Shown: positions 35,581-45,112 of the stretch, piece after piece
Layout: each line of letters starts with the position of its first letter
How positions within the stretch are numbered: position 1 is the first letter of the stretch
Origin: Coriobacteriia bacterium
GTDB taxonomy: Bacteria > Actinomycetota > Coriobacteriia > Coriobacteriales > Eggerthellaceae
DNA: 64,000 nucleotides
NCBI GenBank assembly: GCA_030537355.1
Contig: JAUNNF010000006.1
Location: 62,001 to 126,000 of the forward strand
Reading direction: 5' to 3'
Position numbers and translations under genes: made by a program
Notes under the pieces: generated by a model
Database searches by the model: none
Told to the model about the DNA's origin: nothing
What the model saw: the letters and a program-made list of their open reading frames with translations, nothing else

Positions 35581-36658
35581 AAGAAATTTTTTAAAGGGTG
35601 CAGCGGGAGCTGCTGCTGTAGCTGGAGCTGTTGGATTGGTTAGTGGTTGTAATTCAGACAGCGAGTCTGCTGCTAATCCTGTAAAACAAACTAAAAATGA
35701 TGATTCTTATTTAATTGTCGACAAAGCTAATGGTCTTAAAATTACAGGAACATTCCTAGATGAAATATCTCATGATATTCCTCATCAAAACTGGGGTCCT
35801 AAGGAGTGGGAAGCAGATTTCAAATACATGAAGGCAATTGGTATTGATACTGTAATTATGATTAGGTGTGGTTATCGTAAATTTGTAACCTGGCCATGCG
35901 AGTATCTACTTAAAAAAGGTTGTTATATGCCATCAATGGATACTCTTGAACTTTTTATGTCACTTGCTGATAAATACGATATGAAGTTTTATCTTGGTCT
36001 TTATGACAGTGGCGTTTATTGGGATACCAATAATATGGACAATGAAGTTGAATGTAATAAATATGTTGTTGATGAATTTATGAAAAAATATTCTCATCAT
36101 AAGAGTTTCTATGGATGGTATATTAGTACCGAAATTTCTAGAAACAATAGAGGTTGTGCACAGGCTATTCATGATCTAGGTAAGATTTGTAAAGATCATG
36201 CAAACAAGCCTACGTTTATTTCTCCTTGGATTGACGGCAAAAAGGCTGTAGATGCAGGAAGTGGTCAAGCTACAAAGCAAGGAGTTACAGTATCTCAACA
36301 TGAAAAAGAATGGGATGAAATTTTTAGTGGTATTAAAGATGTTGTCGATGCTTGCGCATTTCAGGATGGTCATATTGATTATGATGAATTAGATACATTT
36401 TTTACAGTGAACAAAAAACTTGCAGATAAGTATGGTATTGAGTGTTGGACAAATGCTGAGAGCTTTGACAGAGATATGCCAATAGATTTTCTTCCATTAA
36501 AGTTTGACAAACTTAGAATGAAACTAGAAGCTGCTAAGCGTTGCAATTATGATAAAGCTATAACTTTTGAGTTTAGTCATTTTATGAGTCCGCAGAGCGC
36601 TTACCAGCAAGCAGGACACCTATATAATAGATATAGAGATTATTTTGGTATTAATTAG
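35567..36658 (+). CDS. Tat-exported lipoprotein, DUF4434 glycosidase-like TIM barrel
   Basis: 363 residues from ATG 35567, which has GGGAAGGAG upstream. The N-terminus carries a twin-arginine motif SRRNFLKG, an Ala/Gly-rich hydrophobic stretch, and a lipobox LVSGC with Cys 28, so it is probably a Tat-secreted lipoprotein. The mature part matches DUF4434: W-PKEWEADFKYMKAIGIDTVI, DKYDMKFYLGLY, SFYGWYISTEI and the late FEFSHFMSP. Several acidic residues (for example E in STEIS) could be catalytic in a glycoside-hydrolase-like barrel. Its neighbours suggest a role in an amino-sugar glycan pathway. Confidence 0.78.
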   Translation: METSRRNFLKGAAGAAAVAGAVGLVSGCNSDSESAANPVKQTKNDDSYLIVDKANGLKITGTFLDEISHDIPHQNWGPKEWEADFKYMKAIGIDTVIMIRCGYRKFVTWPCEYLLKKGCYMPSMDTLELFMSLADKYDMKFYLGLYDSGVYWDTNNMDNEVECNKYVVDEFMKKYSHHKSFYGWYISTEISRNNRGCAQAIHDLGKICKDHANKPTFISPWIDGKKAVDAGSGQATKQGVTVSQHEKEWDEIFSGIKDVVDACAFQDGHIDYDELDTFFTVNKKLADKYGIECWTNAESFDRDMPIDFLPLKFDKLRMKLEAAKRCNYDKAITFEFSHFMSPQSAYQQAGHLYNRYRDYFGIN

Positions 36659-36666
36659 GAGATCTT

Positions 36667-38178
36667 ATGTATAAGTTTTTTTCGAAATTAGGGAGATCGT
36701 TATTATTGCCTATTGCAGTATTACCTGCAGCTGGTTTATTACTAGGTTTAGGTAGTGCATTTTCGGATAATAATATTTTACGAATGCTACCAATACTTGA
36801 TAATGATTTTTGTCTTGCTGTTTTTGGCGTAATGAAAAGCGCTGGAAGTATAGTTTTTAGTAATATTGCATTAATTTTTTCAATTGGTATTGCTGTTGGA
36901 TTTGCTAAAGACAAACAGGGCGTTGCTGGCTTGTCTAGTGCAATTTCTTTTTTGATTTTTAATGCAGTATTAAAATACATTTCTTCTTTGGTTTTCCCAG
37001 ACGCAACTGTGGATACAGGTGTTTTGGGTGCAATTGTTATCGGTTTAACAGTTTCTTATCTTCACAATAAATTTTATAAAATTAAACTACCAGACGCACT
37101 TGCCTTTTTTGGAGGATCACGTTTTGTTCCTATAGTAAGTTCGCTAGCTGCTATTTTTTGGGGTGTTTTCTTTTCGTTTACATGGTCTTATATATTTACA
37201 GGGCTTTTATTTGTTGGACAATGGATATCTGGTTTAGGAATTTTCGGTTCATTTTTATATGGATTTTTTATGCGGTTATTAAATGCAGTTGGACTACATC
37301 ATGCAATTTATCCATTGTTTTACTATACTGAATTGGGCGGAACTGAAATGGTAAACGGACAATTAGTTTCAGGTGCTCAAAATATATTCTTTGCACAAAT
37401 GGCTGACCCTAATTTTGAAGGTTTGTATACGTCAAGCTTAAAGTATTTTTCTGGAAGATATCCAACAATAATGTTTGGAGTTCCAGCAGCCGCTCTTGCT
37501 ATATATTTTGCTATACCTAAAAAGAATAGACAAAAATTCAAAGGTCTTTATTTGAGTGGAGGACTATCATCGTTTTTGACTGGAGTTACAGAACCAATTG
37601 AATATACGTTTTTGTTTGTAGCTCCATGGTTGTATATTATTCATGCTGTATTAGATGGTTTATCATTTATGCTTACAGATTTATTTGCTGTTAGAATTGG
37701 TAGTGTGTTTAGTGGAGGTTTTATTGAGTTTTCGTTATTTGGAATAGTACAAACAAATGAACAGACTCACTGGATAGTATGTGTAATTATAGGTCTTGTT
37801 TGGGCTGTTGTTTATTTTGTTATTTTTAGTTTTTGCATTAGAAAATTTAAAGTTGCAGTTCCAGGAATGAATGATGAAGATCCAGCTGCAATTGAAAAGG
37901 GTATTAATGCTATAAGAGGTAAAGATTCGTCAATTCAATTAGATATTATTAAGGGTCTTGGCGGAAAAGAAAACATTAAAGATGTTAGTGCTTGCGCAAC
38001 TCGCTTGCGTGTTAGCGTTGCAGATTCTAGCAAAGTTGATTCAGATGCCCTTAAAAAGACGGGGGCATTAGCTGTTATTAATAAAGGTGGTGGAGTTCAG
38101 GCAGTGTATGGTACAAAAGCTGATTTAATAAGTACACAGGTAAATGAAGCGTTGCGAACGGAGATTAATGATGAATGA
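36667..38178 (+). CDS. PTS glucose/N-acetylglucosamine-family EIICB transporter
   Basis: 503 residues. The EIIC domain (about 1-400) has about ten hydrophobic segments and the family start LGRSLLLPIAVLPAAGLLLG, plus SGGLSSFLTGVTEPIEYTF. The EIIB domain (about 415-500) carries the phosphorylated cysteine in SACATRLRV. There is no EIIA domain, so a separate EIIA must supply phosphate. The IIC-IIB order and sequence are closest in appearance to GlcNAc/glucose carriers. The adjacent nanE makes N-acetylmannosamine or another amino sugar a likely substrate. The ribosome-binding site is AGGAG just upstream. Confidence 0.9.
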   Translation: MYKFFSKLGRSLLLPIAVLPAAGLLLGLGSAFSDNNILRMLPILDNDFCLAVFGVMKSAGSIVFSNIALIFSIGIAVGFAKDKQGVAGLSSAISFLIFNAVLKYISSLVFPDATVDTGVLGAIVIGLTVSYLHNKFYKIKLPDALAFFGGSRFVPIVSSLAAIFWGVFFSFTWSYIFTGLLFVGQWISGLGIFGSFLYGFFMRLLNAVGLHHAIYPLFYYTELGGTEMVNGQLVSGAQNIFFAQMADPNFEGLYTSSLKYFSGRYPTIMFGVPAAALAIYFAIPKKNRQKFKGLYLSGGLSSFLTGVTEPIEYTFLFVAPWLYIIHAVLDGLSFMLTDLFAVRIGSVFSGGFIEFSLFGIVQTNEQTHWIVCVIIGLVWAVVYFVIFSFCIRKFKVAVPGMNDEDPAAIEKGINAIRGKDSSIQLDIIKGLGGKENIKDVSACATRLRVSVADSSKVDSDALKKTGALAVINKGGGVQAVYGTKADLISTQVNEALRTEINDE

Positions 38179-38836
38179 TTTGTTGAAGAAGCTAGAAGGT
38201 AAATTAATAGTAAGTTGTCAAGCGTATCCTGGTGAGCCTATGAGAAATCCAGAGACAATGGCTCAAATTGCTGCTGCTGCTGAAATTGGTGGAGCTGCTG
38301 CAATCAGATGTCAAGGCTTATCGGATATAGCTGCAATTAAAGGAAGAGTTCAGGTTCCAGTAATTGGACTTTGGAAAGAAGGTCATGATGGTGTTTATAT
38401 TACACCATCTACAAGACATGCTATTGCATGTATAAACGCTGGGAGTGACATTGTTGCTATTGATGCTACGGGTCGACCTCGCCCAGATGGTACATATTTT
38501 GAAGATACTGTAGCTGCAATTAAAGGTAAGACTTTAATTATGGCTGATTGTTCATGTAAAGAAGACGTTGAACGAGCATTAGCTGTTGGTGTTGATATTG
38601 TATCGACTACTCTTGGTGGTTATGTTGAAGGGACTCGTAAAACAGAAGGTCCTGACCTTGAATTTTTAACTGAGGCTGTGAAAATTGCTGGTGATACACC
38701 TGTGTTTTGCGAAGGAAGGGTCCATACTCCTGCACAAGCTAGGGCTGCTATTGATGCTGGAGCATATTCTGTTGTAGTTGGTACTGCTATTACCCATCCA
38801 ACAAGTATTACAACATGGTTTAAGGAAGCATTATGA
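38171..38836 (+). CDS. nanE: N-acetylmannosamine-6-phosphate 2-epimerase
   Basis: 221 residues, full length for NanE. It has LIVSCQAYPGEPM, AAIRCQG, IGLWKEG, AIDATGRPRPDG, MADCSC and VCEGR-like FCEGRVHTP motifs of this TIM-barrel enzyme. It converts ManNAc-6-phosphate to GlcNAc-6-phosphate. ATG codons at 38168 and 38171 are both in frame. The second has better spacing (seven bases) from CGGAG. The start lies inside the end of the PTS gene, so uptake and epimerisation are co-translated. Confidence 0.92.
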   Translation: MNDLLKKLEGKLIVSCQAYPGEPMRNPETMAQIAAAAEIGGAAAIRCQGLSDIAAIKGRVQVPVIGLWKEGHDGVYITPSTRHAIACINAGSDIVAIDATGRPRPDGTYFEDTVAAIKGKTLIMADCSCKEDVERALAVGVDIVSTTLGGYVEGTRKTEGPDLEFLTEAVKIAGDTPVFCEGRVHTPAQARAAIDAGAYSVVVGTAITHPTSITTWFKEAL

Positions 38837-39438
38837 ATGATTTTTCAGTAGCACTAGGTTTAGTCGATTATTTTAATGTCTTATTTACAGGACTTTTTTA
38901 TTATGTATTGCTTAAGAATATTAAACCTAATATAGATAAATTTTTATATTGGGTGATTATGATAGGTGCAATGTTAACTGTGTTTTTCTCCTTCTGCATC
39001 CCTACATATAAGGTATCAATTGGTATTGAGCATTATGAGTACGAAACCCCTTATGGAATTTTATTTATGACTTACTTAGGATTTTTAATTTCAGGTGTGG
39101 GGATGTTTATTGCTGTTTTCTTTAGGAATAAAAACAAGAAGCTTGAAGTATTAAGTGGTGCTCCTCTTGCTGTATATCAAAATGCCGTATTTCTTGCAAT
39201 GCTTGGTAAAGTTTTAATGTATGCATGCATTATTAAGATGGCTATAAAAAGAAAAAAATGGTCGTCACTTATACTTTACGCTTTTAGTTTAGTATTAATT
39301 TTTATTATGTGTTACATTGCCAATTTTGGCACAATTCCTGTTGCATGGGCACATTGGATTGTAGAGATTGTAAATATTACTTGTCAAGTTGCCTTATTTT
39401 TTGGTACAGTAATTCTGTTTAAAGAAAGGAAACATTAA
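38833..39438 (+). CDS. hypothetical polytopic membrane protein
   Basis: 201 residues with about six hydrophobic helices and short loops, and no family I recognise. Conserved-looking polar residues inside membrane segments are few. It starts with an ATGA overlap on the nanE stop and its last A is shared with the htpG ATG, so it is firmly inside the amino-sugar operon. A transport or sensing role next to the PTS carrier is only a guess from position. Confidence 0.7.
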   Translation: MNDFSVALGLVDYFNVLFTGLFYYVLLKNIKPNIDKFLYWVIMIGAMLTVFFSFCIPTYKVSIGIEHYEYETPYGILFMTYLGFLISGVGMFIAVFFRNKNKKLEVLSGAPLAVYQNAVFLAMLGKVLMYACIIKMAIKRKKWSSLILYAFSLVLIFIMCYIANFGTIPVAWAHWIVEIVNITCQVALFFGTVILFKERKH

Positions 39439-41252
39439 TGAAAAAATTTAAAACAGAATCACAAAAATTATTGGATTTAATGATCAATTCTATTTATACC
39501 AATAAAGAAATATTTTTAAGAGAATTGATTTCAAACGCTTCTGATGCTGTTGATAAATTACATTTCAAGAGCTTGACTGATAAGAGTATTGATGAGAAAT
39601 TTGAAATTTTCATTAAGTCAGATAAAAAAGCTAGGACATTAACAGTATCCGACAACGGAATCGGTATGAACAAGGATGAGCTCGACAAAAATTTAGGCAC
39701 AATCGCTCATTCTGACAGCATGAATTTTAAAGATAAGGATGAGATTGACATCATTGGTCAGTTTGGTGTTGGTTTTTACTCTGTATTTATGGTGGCTGAT
39801 AAAGTAGAAGTTACATCTAAGGCATATGGCGAAAAATCTGCTTATGTTTGGAAGAGTGATGGGGTAAAAGGTTATACAGTTGACGAGGGAACAAGAAAGT
39901 CTCGTGGTACTGATGTTTTGCTTCATTTAAAAGAAGGCGAGGAATACGATAAGTTCCTAGAAGAATATACACTTACTGACTTGATTAAGCGCTTTAGTAA
40001 TTATGTTCGCTATCCAATCAAGATGGAAGTTACTAAGTCTCGCAAAAAAGACGATTCAGATGAATATGAAGATTACACCGAGATTGATACAGTTAATAGT
40101 ATGGTTCCTATTTGGAAGCGTAAGAAATCTGAAGTTAAGAAGGATGAATATGCCGAATTTTACAAATCAAACTTCCACGATTTTGCTGATCCGTTGATGC
40201 ATTTTGACATTCACGCTGAGGGAACACTTAATTATGATGCACTAATTTATATTCCATCAGTGGCTCCATTTGATCTGTATAGTAAAGAGTATAAAAAAGG
40301 CCTGCAGCTATACACAAGTAACGTGCTTATCATGGATAAATGCGAGGATTTGGTGCCAGATTATTTCAATTTCTTAAAAGGTGTTGTAGACAGCCCTGAT
40401 TTAACACTCAATATTTCTCGTGAGACCTTGCAACAAAACTCTGAACTTGCTGCTATTGCACGAAGAATTGAAAAGCGTGTTAATAAAGAGCTCACAAAAA
40501 TGTGTGAGAGTAAACGTGAAGATTATGAGACATTCTTTAAGAACTTCGGACGTGTAATTAAGTTTGGTATTTATTCCACTTATGGGGCGAAGAAAGATGA
40601 CCTCGCCGATTTACTTTTGTTTTACAGTGCTAGAAATAAAAAGATGGTGACCTTGAAGGAATTTGTTAAAGATAAACCTAAGTATATTTACTATGCTGCA
40701 GGAACTGACACTAATCAATTAGCAAAAATGCCTGCAGTAACCACTCTTCAAAATAAAGATATTGATGTATTACTTTTGACTGAAGATATTGATGAATTCT
40801 GTATTCAGGCAATGATGAACTATGATGATATTGAGTTTAAGAATGTTGCAAGTGGTGATCTTGATATTGATTCTGAGGAAGATAAGAAAAAGACTGAAAA
40901 GTTAAACAAAGACAACGAGAAGCTATTTAAGAAAATGAAGAAAGTGATTGGGGTTGACGTAAAGATTACTAATAGAGTAACTGATGCTCCTGCTTGCATT
41001 AGTGCTGAGGGTCCTGTTTCGTTTGAGATGGAGCGAGTTATGGCTGAGACTCCAGGTGCTAATGACGTGACTGCTACTCGCGTACTTGAGCTAAATCCAA
41101 AGCATAAGGTATTTAAAGTTTTGAAAGAAGCTGATGACAAAAAGCTTAAATTGTATTCACAGCTTTTATATGATCAAGCATGCTTGGTAGAAGGTCTACC
41201 TATATCCGATCCTGTTGAGTATGCTAAAAACGTTTCTAAGTTGATGGTATAG
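39438..41252 (+). CDS. htpG: Hsp90-family chaperone HtpG
   Basis: 604 residues. The GHKL ATPase N-domain has the YTNKEIFLRELISNASDAVDKL helix, SDNGIGM, and GQFGVGFYS. Middle and C-terminal domains are complete, with SPDLTLNISRETLQQN containing the catalytic Arg block. HtpG is a cytosolic ATP-dependent chaperone. The start ATG shares a base with the preceding stop and has an AAAGGA site. It has no heat-shock operator of its own, unlike dnaK 2 kb downstream, and appears to be transcribed with the amino-sugar genes. Confidence 0.96.
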   Translation: MKKFKTESQKLLDLMINSIYTNKEIFLRELISNASDAVDKLHFKSLTDKSIDEKFEIFIKSDKKARTLTVSDNGIGMNKDELDKNLGTIAHSDSMNFKDKDEIDIIGQFGVGFYSVFMVADKVEVTSKAYGEKSAYVWKSDGVKGYTVDEGTRKSRGTDVLLHLKEGEEYDKFLEEYTLTDLIKRFSNYVRYPIKMEVTKSRKKDDSDEYEDYTEIDTVNSMVPIWKRKKSEVKKDEYAEFYKSNFHDFADPLMHFDIHAEGTLNYDALIYIPSVAPFDLYSKEYKKGLQLYTSNVLIMDKCEDLVPDYFNFLKGVVDSPDLTLNISRETLQQNSELAAIARRIEKRVNKELTKMCESKREDYETFFKNFGRVIKFGIYSTYGAKKDDLADLLLFYSARNKKMVTLKEFVKDKPKYIYYAAGTDTNQLAKMPAVTTLQNKDIDVLLLTEDIDEFCIQAMMNYDDIEFKNVASGDLDIDSEEDKKKTEKLNKDNEKLFKKMKKVIGVDVKITNRVTDAPACISAEGPVSFEMERVMAETPGANDVTATRVLELNPKHKVFKVLKEADDKKLKLYSQLLYDQACLVEGLPISDPVEYAKNVSKLMV

Positions 41253-41558
41253 TTGACTGAATTTGAATATAGCGTATTTGCAACAATAAGAAAAATCCCT
41301 AAGGGATGCGTTGCTACATATGGACAAATTGCGAGGCTGGCCGGACACGAGCGAGCCTCGCGTGCTGTAGGAACTGCTCTTCATTTTAACCCTGATCCTA
41401 AAGGTACTCCATGCTATAGGGTAGTAAATTCCAAAGGACAATTAGCATCAGCTTTTGCCTTCGGTGGTATAGAAAAACAGAAAGAATTACTCCAAAAAGA
41501 CGGAATAATTGTTAAAAATTATAAGGTAGATTTATCTATCTACCAGTGGGAACAGTAG
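41253..41558 (+). CDS. MGMT/ATL-like alkyltransferase family protein
   Basis: 101 residues, matching only the DNA-binding domain of O6-methylguanine-DNA methyltransferase. It has KIPKGCVATYGQIARLAG, SRAVGTALHFNP with the Arg finger, and the active-site motif PCYRV (C54, Y55) where active enzymes have PCHRV. The acceptor Cys is kept, so it differs from alkyltransferase-like proteins with Trp there. Loss of the His may reduce activity. The TTG start follows the htpG stop directly, with only a weak upstream GATGG. Confidence 0.85.
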   Translation: MTEFEYSVFATIRKIPKGCVATYGQIARLAGHERASRAVGTALHFNPDPKGTPCYRVVNSKGQLASAFAFGGIEKQKELLQKDGIIVKNYKVDLSIYQWEQ

Positions 41559-41594
41559 AAAACTTAAAAAATCTTTAAATTTATTATAAAAAAA

Positions 41595-41624
41595 CTTGAC
41601 AAGAACAGACTCAGGTTTTATAAT
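41595..41624 (+). promoter_or_regulatory. dnaK promoter with overlapping HspR operator (HAIR-like)
   Basis: Consensus promoter: TTGACA (41596-41601), a 17-base spacer, TATAAT (41619-41624). Over the -35 and spacer lies an inverted repeat CTTGACA-N7-ACTCAGG (41595-41615), close to the HAIR consensus CTTGAGT-N7-ACTCAAG bound by HspR. HspR is encoded four genes downstream, so autoregulation by promoter occlusion is expected. Confidence 0.8.
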
Positions 41625-41656
41625 ACCTTCAGCTAAATTGAAAAGGAGTGATTAAA

Positions 41657-43576
41657 ATGGCTAAGATATTAGGAATTGATTTAGGTACAACAAATAGTGC
41701 CATGGCTGTGATGGAAGGATCAGAGCCAGAAATTTTAGTAAACGCTGAGGGCGATAGAACTACCCCTAGTGTTGAAGGTTTCAGAAAAGATGGCGAACGC
41801 GTTGTTGGTAAAGCTGCAAAAAACCAAGCTGTTACTAATCCAGAGAATACAGTTAACTCTGTAAAACGTTTTATTGGCCGTTCATTTAATGAAACAAAAG
41901 AAGAGCAAAAAACGGTTGCTTACAAAGTAAAGAATGGAAAGGATGGAAGAGCAGTTGTTGACATTGATGGTAAAGATTATACGCCAGAAGAAGTAAGTGC
42001 TATGGTTCTTCAAAAATTGAAGAATGACGCTGAAAAGCAAACTGGCGAGACTATCACTAAAGCTGTTATTACTGTTCCAGCTTACTTTAATGATGCACAA
42101 CGTCAAGCAACAAAGGATGCGGGCAAGATTGCAGGACTCGAAGTTGAGCGTATTGTAAACGAGCCAACTGCTGCAGCACTTGCTTATGGTCTTGATAAAT
42201 CCAAAAAAGAAGAGAAAATATTGGTATTTGACCTTGGTGGTGGTACATTTGATGTTTCAATTTTGGAACTTGGAGATGGTGTTTTTGAGGTAGCGTCAAC
42301 TGCTGGTGATAATCACTTAGGCGGCGATGATTGGGATCAACGTGTTATTGATTGGATGGCTGATAAATTCAAGAGTGATAACAATATTGATCTTCGCGAT
42401 GATAAGATGGCGCTTCAAAGACTTAAAGAAGCTGCTGAAAAAGCAAAAATGGAACTATCAAATACAACTCAAACAAACATTAATCTTCCATTTATTACTG
42501 CAGACGATTCAGGTCCAAAACACTTGGATGTTACATTAACAAGAACAGAGTTTGAGCGTATAACTTCAGATCTGCTTGATAGATGTAAAGTCCCTGTTGA
42601 ACATGCATTAAGTGATGCCGGTGTTAAATCTGGCGAGATTGATGAGGTAATTTTAGTTGGTGGATCAACACGTATGCCAGCTGTACAAGATCTTGTAAAG
42701 AAAATGACTGGTAAAGATCCTAACATGTCAGTAAACCCTGATGAGGTTGTTGCTATGGGAGCTGCTGTGCAAGGTGGTGTACTTACAGGTGATGTTAAAG
42801 GTATTTTATTACTCGATGTTACCCCATTATCCCTTGGTGTTGAGACAATGGGTGGCGTTATGACTCGCATGATTGAGCGTAATACAACAATACCTGCTAA
42901 GAAAACTGAGATTTACTCAACAGCTGCTGACAATCAAACAAGTGTAGAGATTCATGTATTACAAGGTGAGCGTCCAATGGCTGCTGCTAACAAGACATTG
43001 GGTAGATTCCAACTCAATGGAATTCCTTCTGCTCCTCGTGGTGTACCTCAAATCGAAGTTACATTTGATATTGATGCAAACGGTATCGTAAATGTATCAG
43101 CAAAAGACTTAGGTACAGGTCAGCAACAGCAAATTACCATCAGTGGTTCAACTGCTCTGTCTGATGATGAGGTTGATAAGATGGTAAAGGATGCTGAGGC
43201 TCATGCTGAAGAAGATAAGGCTCACAAAGAGGAAGTTGAGACAAGAAACAATGCAGAGAGTTTAGTTGCTGCAACTGAAAAAACAATTTCTGAACTTGGA
43301 GATAAGGTTCCAGCTGATACTAAGAAGAATGCAGAAGATGCAATAGATAAAGTTAAGAAAGCTCTAGAGGGCGAGGATATGGAAGCTGTTAAATCTGCTA
43401 CAGAAGAATTACAGCAAGCAGGTTATAAGATTGCTGAGGTTGCTTATAGTCAACAACAAGCACAAGGTCAACCAAATCCAGAACCAGGTGCAGAGCAGCC
43501 AAAGAGTGATGATGATACAATCGAAGCTGATTATGAAGTTGTAGATGATGACAAAAAGGAAGATGACAAGAAATAA
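41657..43576 (+). CDS. dnaK: chaperone DnaK (Hsp70)
   Basis: 639 residues from ATG 41657, which has AAGGAG upstream. The in-frame GTG at 41648 overlaps that site and is rejected. The ATPase domain has [30 protein letters not shown] and [14 protein letters not shown]. The substrate-binding domain has the [11 protein letters not shown] block, and the C-terminal tail is acidic. It is the first gene of dnaK-grpE-dnaJ-hspR-clpB. Its promoter is consensus and covered by a HAIR-like operator. Confidence 0.98.
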   Translation: MAKILGIDLGTTNSAMAVMEGSEPEILVNAEGDRTTPSVEGFRKDGERVVGKAAKNQAVTNPENTVNSVKRFIGRSFNETKEEQKTVAYKVKNGKDGRAVVDIDGKDYTPEEVSAMVLQKLKNDAEKQTGETITKAVITVPAYFNDAQRQATKDAGKIAGLEVERIVNEPTAAALAYGLDKSKKEEKILVFDLGGGTFDVSILELGDGVFEVASTAGDNHLGGDDWDQRVIDWMADKFKSDNNIDLRDDKMALQRLKEAAEKAKMELSNTTQTNINLPFITADDSGPKHLDVTLTRTEFERITSDLLDRCKVPVEHALSDAGVKSGEIDEVILVGGSTRMPAVQDLVKKMTGKDPNMSVNPDEVVAMGAAVQGGVLTGDVKGILLLDVTPLSLGVETMGGVMTRMIERNTTIPAKKTEIYSTAADNQTSVEIHVLQGERPMAAANKTLGRFQLNGIPSAPRGVPQIEVTFDIDANGIVNVSAKDLGTGQQQQITISGSTALSDDEVDKMVKDAEAHAEEDKAHKEEVETRNNAESLVAATEKTISELGDKVPADTKKNAEDAIDKVKKALEGEDMEAVKSATEELQQAGYKIAEVAYSQQQAQGQPNPEPGAEQPKSDDDTIEADYEVVDDDKKEDDKK

Positions 43577-43587
43577 GGTGATTATCT

Positions 43588-44214
43588 ATGGCTAAAAAGA
43601 AACAAACAAATAACAAAAAGGGTAAGGCGGAAGCAAAGGCTTCCGCTAAGCCTAAACAAACAGATGAAGAATGGTTAGAAGAAGAGCTCGGTGATGATGC
43701 CGATAAATTAATGGCAGAAGCCGCTGAGAAAATTAAAAAATTAGAAGCTGATTTAAAAGAGTGGAATGATAAGTATTTACGTCTTCATGCAGAATGGGAT
43801 ACTTACAGAAGACGTACAGCTGAACAGCGAGAACAAGACAGAGCTACAGCTACTGAAGACCTTGTTACAGATATGCTACCTGTGCTTGATGATTTTGAGA
43901 GAAGTATTGCTTATGCCAATACAAATGGCGAGAAAGGCTTGCTTGAAGGAATTGAGGCAGTTTACACAAAGCTTGGTCTCGTCTTAAAAAAACATGGAGC
44001 TGAAGTTATTAATCCTGCACAGTTCGAAGCTTTTAATGCACTAGAACATCAGGCTGTATCTACTGTTGAGAACAAAGATGAGTATGATGAAAGCGTTGCT
44101 AATGTATTGCAAAAAGGCTTTAAGATGGGTAGCAAAGTAATAAGGCCTGCTACTGTAGTCGTCACAACAGGAGGGGATCCTCGTCCTAAAGAAGAAGAAG
44201 ACGAGGAGAACTAA
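43588..44214 (+). CDS. grpE: nucleotide exchange factor GrpE
   Basis: 208 residues. A Lys/Ala-rich low-complexity N-terminus precedes a long helix (about 45-100), then the beta domain with VKEVINPAQFEAFN-like HGAEVINPAQFEAFNALEHQAV and FKMGSKVIRPATVVV. GrpE releases ADP from DnaK. It starts 12 bases after the dnaK stop with GGTGATTAT upstream. Confidence 0.95.
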   Translation: MAKKKQTNNKKGKAEAKASAKPKQTDEEWLEEELGDDADKLMAEAAEKIKKLEADLKEWNDKYLRLHAEWDTYRRRTAEQREQDRATATEDLVTDMLPVLDDFERSIAYANTNGEKGLLEGIEAVYTKLGLVLKKHGAEVINPAQFEAFNALEHQAVSTVENKDEYDESVANVLQKGFKMGSKVIRPATVVVTTGGDPRPKEEEDEEN

Positions 44215-44233
44215 AAGTTAGGGGGTGATGTGA

Positions 44234-45112
44234 ATGGCAGGTAGCGCACCAGATTATTACAAAATTTTGGGCGTCAGTAAAAATGCTGACGCTGGTGAAA
44301 TAAAAAAAGCTTTTAGAAAACTTGCTCAAAAACATCATCCAGATGCTGGTGGTGATGAGGCAAAGTTTAAAGAAATAAATGAAGCTTATGAAGTCTTAAG
44401 TGACGATAAGAAACGTCAAGTTTATGATCAGTTTGGAAGTGTTGGTGGTGCTAATCCGTTTGCAGGAGGTGGCAACCCATTCCAAGGTCAAAATATTCAC
44501 TTTGGTGGATTTAATATTGAGGATTTGTTCTCAGGTGTTAGTGGCTGGAGTGACATACTTGAGCGTATGCGTGGCGGTGAAGGCGCGTTTGGTACGGAAT
44601 GGGATTTTAGATCTAACGGAGGAGCTGGTTTTGGACGGCGTGTTCCGGACATACAAGCTGAGTTGCCAATAACAGTTGAGGAAGCGTATAGTGGAGCTAA
44701 CAAAAAATTTAGTATTTCTGGAGCTGGTTCCATTAGTTTAAAGATTCCTGCTAAAACAAAAGATGGTACAAAGTTTAGGCTTAAAGGACAAGGTCAAAAT
44801 GGTGGAGATCTTATTGTAATTACTCGTGTTTCTCCTCATCCTTATTTTAAGATTGAGGATGGCAATTTGATTATTGATACTCCAGTTACAATATGTGAGG
44901 CGTGCCTTGGAGGTAAGATTGAAGTACCAACACCTGATGGTAAGCGTGTAAGAATTAATGTTCCTGCAGGATGTAAAAATGGAGCAAAACTAAAAGTTAA
45001 AGATATATATGTAAGATTAAATGTTGTTGTTCCAAAAAAATTAAATAGAAAGCAAAAGAAAGTTATGGAAGAGTATGCAAAGCTTGAAGACAAAGGAGTT
45101 AGAAAATGGTAG
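44234..45112 (+). CDS. dnaJ: DnaJ/CbpA-type co-chaperone lacking the zinc-finger domain
   Basis: 292 residues. The J domain (5-70) has HPD at 35-37. A Gly/Phe-rich region follows (about 70-135), then C-terminal substrate-binding domains. The CxxCxGxG zinc repeats are absent, so it is the type II (CbpA-like) form. Near the end, [18 protein letters not shown] joins two strands that are normally separated by about 12 residues (a GKGxP...GD loop), which suggests a small in-frame deletion or shortened loop. It stimulates DnaK ATPase. A GGGGGTGAT site precedes the ATG. It overlaps hspR by seven bases. Confidence 0.9.
   Translation: MAGSAPDYYKILGVSKNADAGEIKKAFRKLAQKHHPDAGGDEAKFKEINEAYEVLSDDKKRQVYDQFGSVGGANPFAGGGNPFQGQNIHFGGFNIEDLFSGVSGWSDILERMRGGEGAFGTEWDFRSNGGAGFGRRVPDIQAELPITVEEAYSGANKKFSISGAGSISLKIPAKTKDGTKFRLKGQGQNGGDLIVITRVSPHPYFKIEDGNLIIDTPVTICEACLGGKIEVPTPDGKRVRINVPAGCKNGAKLKVKDIYVRLNVVVPKKLNRKQKKVMEEYAKLEDKGVRKW

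Noticed and set aside
36667-38178. The PTS gene as a truncated EIICBA
   Set aside because: The stop is in a translationally coupled overlap with nanE, and EIICB proteins without EIIA are common; no remnant of an EIIA domain follows.
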